Below, piece after piece: positions 60,138 through 64,000 of a stretch of 64,000 bases of DNA; the first letter of the stretch is position 1; the number at the start of each line of letters is the position of its first letter. The stretch covers positions 1 to 64,000 of the forward strand of contig NZ_BMDV01000008.1 in NCBI RefSeq assembly GCF_014636095.1, given 5' to 3'. Origin of the DNA: Acinetobacter modestus. Its GTDB lineage: Bacteria; Pseudomonadota; Gammaproteobacteria; Pseudomonadales; Moraxellaceae. The notes under the pieces are model-generated. The model saw only the letters and a program-made list of their open reading frames with translations, was not told where the DNA came from and did not search any database. A program made the translations under genes and the position numbers.

Positions 60138-60932
60138 ATGAGCCATCTTGCAGTCAATTTGTCGATGATTTTTACGGAAGTCCCTTTGATTGAGCGTTTT
60201 GCTTTAGCTCATGCACATGGCTTCCAACATATCGAAATTCAGTTCCCATATGAATTAGAAATTTTTGATATTCAAACTCAGCTTGAACAATACGATCTTT
60301 CCCTTTGCCTCATTAATGTGCCTGCTGGCGATTTAATGCAGGGCGGTAATGGCCTAGCAGGTATTCCTGGAAAAGAAATTGAATTTCATCATGCCCTTAT
60401 GCTTGCAATTCGTTATGCAAAGGCCCTGAATGTTCCTCGAGTCAACATTTTAGCCGGTAAACAGCCTCAAGATGCTGACCTCTTACCCTGTTTAAATACC
60501 TTAGCAAGCAATTTGAAACTTGCTTGCCACATGCTCAGTGAACAAGGTATTGAACCCGTTTTTGAAATGATTAATGGCACTGATATGCCACGTTTTCTAG
60601 TTCAGAATATCGCTCAAGCCCAAGAAATGCTGGAAGTCGTCAACCATCCTGCTTTAAAAATGCAATATGATTGTTACCATATGGCAATGATGGGTGAAGA
60701 AATTTTGGCTGGATTACAAGAAAATTTACATCAAATTGGACATATCCAATTTGCCGATTATCCAAATCGACATGAACCTGACACAGGAAATATTCCCTAT
60801 AAGCAAATTTTTGACTGGTTACGTCAAAGTGACTATCAAGGTTATATTGGTGCAGAATACCGACCAAAAACTCAATCAGATCAATCTTTTGCATGGAAAG
60901 AAAAGTACTTTTCCAATGACGTGAATACATAA
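60138..60932 (+). CDS. Hydroxypyruvate isomerase-like TIM-barrel protein
   Basis: Product of 264 residues from ATG 60138 behind GAAGGAG. AP-endonuclease-2-like TIM barrel: LAVNLSMIFTEVPLIERFALAHAHGF, LINVPAGDLMQGGNGLAGIPG, VNILAGK, PVFEMINGTDMPRFLV, MQYDCYHM and GHIQFADYPNRHEPDTGNIPY with metal-ligating residues. It matches Hyi/OtnI-type isomerases of hydroxypyruvate or 2-oxo-tetronate. It pairs with the reductase 24 bases upstream. Confidence 0.9.
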   Translation: MSHLAVNLSMIFTEVPLIERFALAHAHGFQHIEIQFPYELEIFDIQTQLEQYDLSLCLINVPAGDLMQGGNGLAGIPGKEIEFHHALMLAIRYAKALNVPRVNILAGKQPQDADLLPCLNTLASNLKLACHMLSEQGIEPVFEMINGTDMPRFLVQNIAQAQEMLEVVNHPALKMQYDCYHMAMMGEEILAGLQENLHQIGHIQFADYPNRHEPDTGNIPYKQIFDWLRQSDYQGYIGAEYRPKTQSDQSFAWKEKYFSNDVNT

Positions 60933-61013
60933 ACTGTTACTGCTGAAATTTGAATTTTATAGAGAAAAACGGTATATTTGACGATGAGCAATTGTCAGGA
61001 AAATATACCCTCT

Positions 61014-61412
61014 ATGAATTTAGAACCATCGCCCAGCGCTTCTAATTCTCACGACCTAAAAATCAAAACAGCAAACAAAGATGTACATGCTTGTTTAAAA
61101 GTTGTACATGAAGCCCTTACTGATGTAAAAGCCAAAGATATTCTAGAACTTGATGTAAGTTCTATTAGCAATGTTGCCGATGCAATTGTGATTGCAAGCG
61201 GAACATCTACTCGTCATGTCAAAGCACTTGCTGACAATGTTGCTGATGAAGCACGTAAAGCAGGTTTTCGCCCGATTGGTGTTGAGGGTGAACGAGATGC
61301 TGAATGGATCCTAATTGATCTAGGGTTCGTTGTTGTACACGTTATGCTACCTACCGCCCGTAAATTCTATGACTTAGAAAGTTTATGGCGTGCACCAGAA
61401 TCAGTAGCGTAA
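61014..61412 (+). CDS. rsfS: Ribosomal silencing factor RsfS
   Basis: Product of 132 residues from ATG 61014, or 142 from ATG 60984; neither has a strong ribosome site. The RsfS/Iojap domain is clear: DILELDVSSISNVADAIVIASGTSTRHVKALADNV and GEGERDAEWILIDLGFVVVHVM (first G is V in this sequence), ending in RKFYDLESLWRAPE. It binds L14 and blocks subunit joining in starvation. Confidence 0.93.
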   Translation: MNLEPSPSASNSHDLKIKTANKDVHACLKVVHEALTDVKAKDILELDVSSISNVADAIVIASGTSTRHVKALADNVADEARKAGFRPIGVEGERDAEWILIDLGFVVVHVMLPTARKFYDLESLWRAPESVA

Positions 61413-61417
61413 TGCTC

Positions 61418-61447
61418 AAAAAAGCGACCCAAATTGGTCGCTTTTTT
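61418..61447. terminator. Bidirectional terminator after rsfS
   Basis: 12-base stem AAAAAAGCGACC/GGTCGCTTTTTT between two convergent genes. Confidence 0.92.
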
Positions 61448-61452
61448 TATAT

Positions 61453-62067
61453 TCATAATAACTGTTTTAAATCAATTTCAGGATATTGTTGCTTCACTAT
61501 ATTCTTAATCTGCGCATAAAGCTGATCAGCTTTATTTGGCCCATAAAAATCACAATAAATGGCATAAAAAATTGTAATCAGTTCCGCATAGAGTGTTTGA
61601 GGTATTTGCTTAAGACAATTTTTTTCTGAACCATCAATAAACCGATAAGCAGCCAATGAGCGATGCTTCTTCATTTTTATCCCCAATTCATCTACGAACT
61701 CTAAATAATCATTCCGATGAACTGATTTTAAAATTGTGATAATAAAATCATAAAAAGCTTGAAATAGATCTACAGGCTGCTCTTCTTCCACAATCACCAC
61801 ATCTTGATCTTCTTTAACCTCAAGATGTTGCTGTTTTTCAACAATAGATATTTCATGCAAGACCTGACGCAACATGTCTTTGCGGAGCAACCGCAACTCA
61901 TGTGTTGTACAAATTTCACTTAAAAAACGGTTTAATACAAAAGAAGGCTGATGTCCATATTCACTTTCCCAATACTGTAAAACACGTTGCAACACGGTAT
62001 CTGGCAAAAATTGGGATAATCCTTTTGTGACTGCCTGCTTCTTTTGTTCAATTGTCAGTTCTACCAT
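61453..62067 (-). CDS. Protein of unknown function behind the ammonium transporter
   Basis: Product of 204 residues from ATG 62067, behind AAGGGG; a GTG at 62076 is possible. Soluble, helical at both ends with an acidic linker (about 85-105, EDQDVVIVEEEQPVD). No family is recognised. It starts 13 bases after the amt stop and is probably cotranscribed, so a link to ammonium uptake is possible, but no PII-like or nucleotide motif is seen. Confidence 0.65.
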   Translation of the reverse strand: MVELTIEQKKQAVTKGLSQFLPDTVLQRVLQYWESEYGHQPSFVLNRFLSEICTTHELRLLRKDMLRQVLHEISIVEKQQHLEVKEDQDVVIVEEEQPVDLFQAFYDFIITILKSVHRNDYLEFVDELGIKMKKHRSLAAYRFIDGSEKNCLKQIPQTLYAELITIFYAIYCDFYGPNKADQLYAQIKNIVKQQYPEIDLKQLL

Positions 62068-62079
62068 AACGATCACCCC

Positions 62080-63402
62080 TTAATGCCGATGAGTGATGTT
62101 TTCAGTCTCAAAAGTCACATCTCTTTGAAACTCAGGATAAGATAACTCCGCATGTTCAGTGTAGTCCAAACCACGTTGTTCATGCTGTTGTGAAACTCGC
62201 AAACCACCTAAGAGCTTATCAAGTAATTTAAACATAATAAAAGATGCACCAAATCCCCAAATCAATGCAGCCCCCACACCTAAGGCCTGAACAAGAATAA
62301 TATCTAAATTAAATAGTGCTTTTTCAAAGAAAATACCTGCGGCTAATGTCCCCCATGCACCACAAACACCATGAACAGTCACAGCATCCACAACATCATC
62401 TAATTGCATCTTTTCTATAAATTGTGGAACAAAGGTAATTAATAATCCCGCGATTGCCCCTGTGATAATCGCAAACGGCGGTGACATTGTGGCACATCCT
62501 GCCGTAATTGCGACTAGGCCTGCTAATGAAGCATTAATCGTATGACGCATCAAGACTGCTTTTGATTGAAGCAGTGCAAGAATCATGTAAGTTGAAGCTG
62601 CAGCACACGCAGCAAGATGTGTATTCAGTGCAATACGCCCAATACTAACACTGGCTGCAACGGTTGAAGCGGCATTAAAACCAAACCAAGCAAACCACAA
62701 AATAAAGCCCCCTAATGCAACGAGAGGTAAGTTATGTCCTGCTAAAAAATGGCTTTGCCCTTTGCGACCAAATCGACCTAAACGTGGTCCTAACACGATA
62801 ATGCCTGCCAGTGCCACCCAACCACCAATTGAATGCACGACTGTTGAACCTGCAAAATCAATAAAACCTAGAGCTTTTAACCAACCATCTCCACCAAACA
62901 ATCCTCCCCAAGCCCAACTTCCAAATATCGGATAAATCACGCCACTGACAAAGATTGCACTCACCACATAGGCAACAAAATGTATTCGTTCTGCCATCGC
63001 ACCACTTGCAATCGTGGTTGCTGTTGCTGCAAACATCATTTGGAAAAATAATAAATTCCAATGCCAGTCATCTAATTGACTCGGCATAAAATATCCCCAC
63101 CCTATCCAGCCTGTTTGATTTAAACCGAACATCAACCCAAAACCAAATAGCCAGAAAATGATGCCACCTATACAGGTATCCATATAATTTTTCATAAGAA
63201 CATTAACGGTATTCTTACTACGAACAGATCCACTTTCAATTAAAGCAAATCCTGCTTGCATAAAGAAAACTAAAATTCCACCAACAACCACCCACACGCT
63301 ATCCAAGGAAAGGCGAATTTCTTGAATATTAGGTGCAGTTTCGGCAAAAGTAGCGGAAGAGAGAAACAACAGAAATGGCAAAATCAATACGACATTTTTC
63401 AT
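62080..63402 (-). CDS. amt: Ammonium transporter
   Basis: Product of 440 residues. A cleavable signal peptide (to about residue 20, FAETAPN) precedes eleven membrane helices of the Amt family. The gating region and signature lie in FILWFAWFGFNAASTVAAS, and the twin His pore pair in STVVHSIGGWVAL and VTVHGVCGAWG. It conducts ammonium. No glnK neighbour is visible: the gene downstream is unknown and the next upstream gene is divergent. Confidence 0.93.
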   Translation of the reverse strand: MKNVVLILPFLLFLSSATFAETAPNIQEIRLSLDSVWVVVGGILVFFMQAGFALIESGSVRSKNTVNVLMKNYMDTCIGGIIFWLFGFGLMFGLNQTGWIGWGYFMPSQLDDWHWNLLFFQMMFAATATTIASGAMAERIHFVAYVVSAIFVSGVIYPIFGSWAWGGLFGGDGWLKALGFIDFAGSTVVHSIGGWVALAGIIVLGPRLGRFGRKGQSHFLAGHNLPLVALGGFILWFAWFGFNAASTVAASVSIGRIALNTHLAACAAASTYMILALLQSKAVLMRHTINASLAGLVAITAGCATMSPPFAIITGAIAGLLITFVPQFIEKMQLDDVVDAVTVHGVCGAWGTLAAGIFFEKALFNLDIILVQALGVGAALIWGFGASFIMFKLLDKLLGGLRVSQQHEQRGLDYTEHAELSYPEFQRDVTFETENITHRH

Positions 63403-63588
63403 ATAATTCCCCTAAAAAGAACAAGAAATTAAATGCAAAGAGAATGCCAAAACAAACTTCATTTATTCAAAAAATTTATTGGTTTATATTTATCTATCAT
63501 AAAAAAGCGATTTAACATTCATATTGATGATTAAAGTTTTTTACTCAAAGTACAAAGATGAGCTATTGGTAATTTTAAAAAATTGACA

Positions 63589-63601
63589 TGACAAATTGTC
63601 A
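63589..63601. promoter_or_regulatory. Palindrome upstream of the SDR gene
   Basis: TGACAAATTGTCA, a perfect 13-base dyad, directly follows a TTGACA that could be a -35 box. It looks like a site for a TetR- or MarR-type repressor, but no cognate regulator is in view. Confidence 0.35.
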
Positions 63602-63664
63602 AATTTAACGCACTATAACACCACCTTAGAACTCGGTTAATAAAAAGTATCACAGGAGTAACAC

Positions 63665-64000
63665 ATGAAGGTCTTGATTACAGGTGCAAATACAGGAATT
63701 GGCTTTGCTACAGCGGAGCAATTGGTCAAACAAGGACAGCATGTCATTCTTGCCTGCCGCAATCCTCAAAAAGCACAAGCTGCACAAGAAAAATTACGTA
63801 AACTTGATCAAGCACAAGTAGACTTAGTTTCACTTGATTTAAATAGTCTTGAACAAACCCGAAAAGCGGCAGATCAAATCGCCGATCAATATGGCAATCT
63901 AGATGTTTTAATCAACAATGCTGGTCTTTTTGCCAAAACCAAGCAACTCACTGCTGATGGATTTGAACAACAATTTGGGGTGAATTATTTAGGACATTTT
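63665..64000 (+). CDS. SDR-family oxidoreductase, 5' part
   Basis: The first 112 residues are in the window and the gene runs past the edge. Classical SDR start: MKVLITGANTGIGFATAEQLV cofactor motif with Arg in ACRNPQKA, DLNSLEQT, and the NNAG of VLINNAGLFAK. The FGVNYLGHF segment fits the retinol-dehydrogenase-like (WWOX/RDH) SDR group. It has a CAGGAGT ribosome site. Confidence 0.9.
   Translation, partial: MKVLITGANTGIGFATAEQLVKQGQHVILACRNPQKAQAAQEKLRKLDQAQVDLVSLDLNSLEQTRKAADQIADQYGNLDVLINNAGLFAKTKQLTADGFEQQFGVNYLGHF

Overview
The window is chromosomal DNA from a gammaproteobacterium, very probably an Acinetobacter species. The evidence is A+T-rich coding DNA, an RsbU-like phosphatase plus STAS pair that looks like GigA/GigB, a stand-alone mlaA, ohrR-ohr, cysM divergent from gacS, and pheST-ihfA, thrS-infC and rpmI-rplT blocks with Acinetobacter-like protein sequences. 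It is mostly core genome. I see no rRNA, tRNA, insertion sequence, prophage or CRISPR array. Layout: 0.3-5.4 kb holds envelope lipid transport (mlaA), the phosphatase/STAS pair, a nitrilase-family hydrolase and the peroxide switch ohrR-ohr. 5.4-7.2 kb holds one clearly accessory gene, a 581-residue reverse transcriptase that resembles the anti-phage (Abi/UG/DRT) class more than group II introns. It lies alone between ohr and gspE and is visibly richer in A+T. 7.2-13.5 kb holds gspE, a DUF432 protein with an MscS channel, and a giant DUF2339 membrane protein. 13.6-24.5 kb holds polA, a minus-strand run (yggT-like, proC, tilS, accA, ppx), trxA, rho and an alanine-rich repeat lipoprotein. 24.5-36.5 kb holds the translation block ihfA-pheT-pheS, an unknown tail-anchored protein, a NADAR gene broken by an in-frame stop, rplT-rpmI, then four unrelated genes (MFS, GST, DedA/YqaA-like, small unknown) and infC-thrS. 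The usual thrS-infC-rpmI-rplT operon is therefore split by about 3.2 kb, and infC starts with ATT. 36.8-45.1 kb holds an acyl-CoA synthetase and a long minus-strand series: darP, NPr (ptsO), rapZ, panC, panB, folK, pcnB, a ComEA-like protein and mazG. 45.2-49.7 kb holds an SDR and a four-gene exported cluster (COG3014-like, YcfL-like, LpoB-like, FlgT/CsgG-like) probably serving peptidoglycan synthesis. 49.8-58.4 kb holds relA, rlmD, a DEDDy exonuclease, a REP-like palindromic element, cysM and the hybrid kinase gacS. 58.4-64 kb holds a crotonase, a GlxR-like reductase, a Hyi-like isomerase, rsfS, an unknown protein behind an ammonium transporter, and the 5' end of an SDR cut by the window edge. 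Several genes form a stress and metabolic signalling theme: GigA/GigB, the nitrogen-PTS protein NPr next to rapZ, relA, gacS and the ammonium transporter. The best candidate for an under-described system is the lone reverse transcriptase. Secondary targets are the NADAR pseudogene, the LpoB/CsgG cluster, the DUF432-MscS pair and the palindromic element at 54.4 kb.
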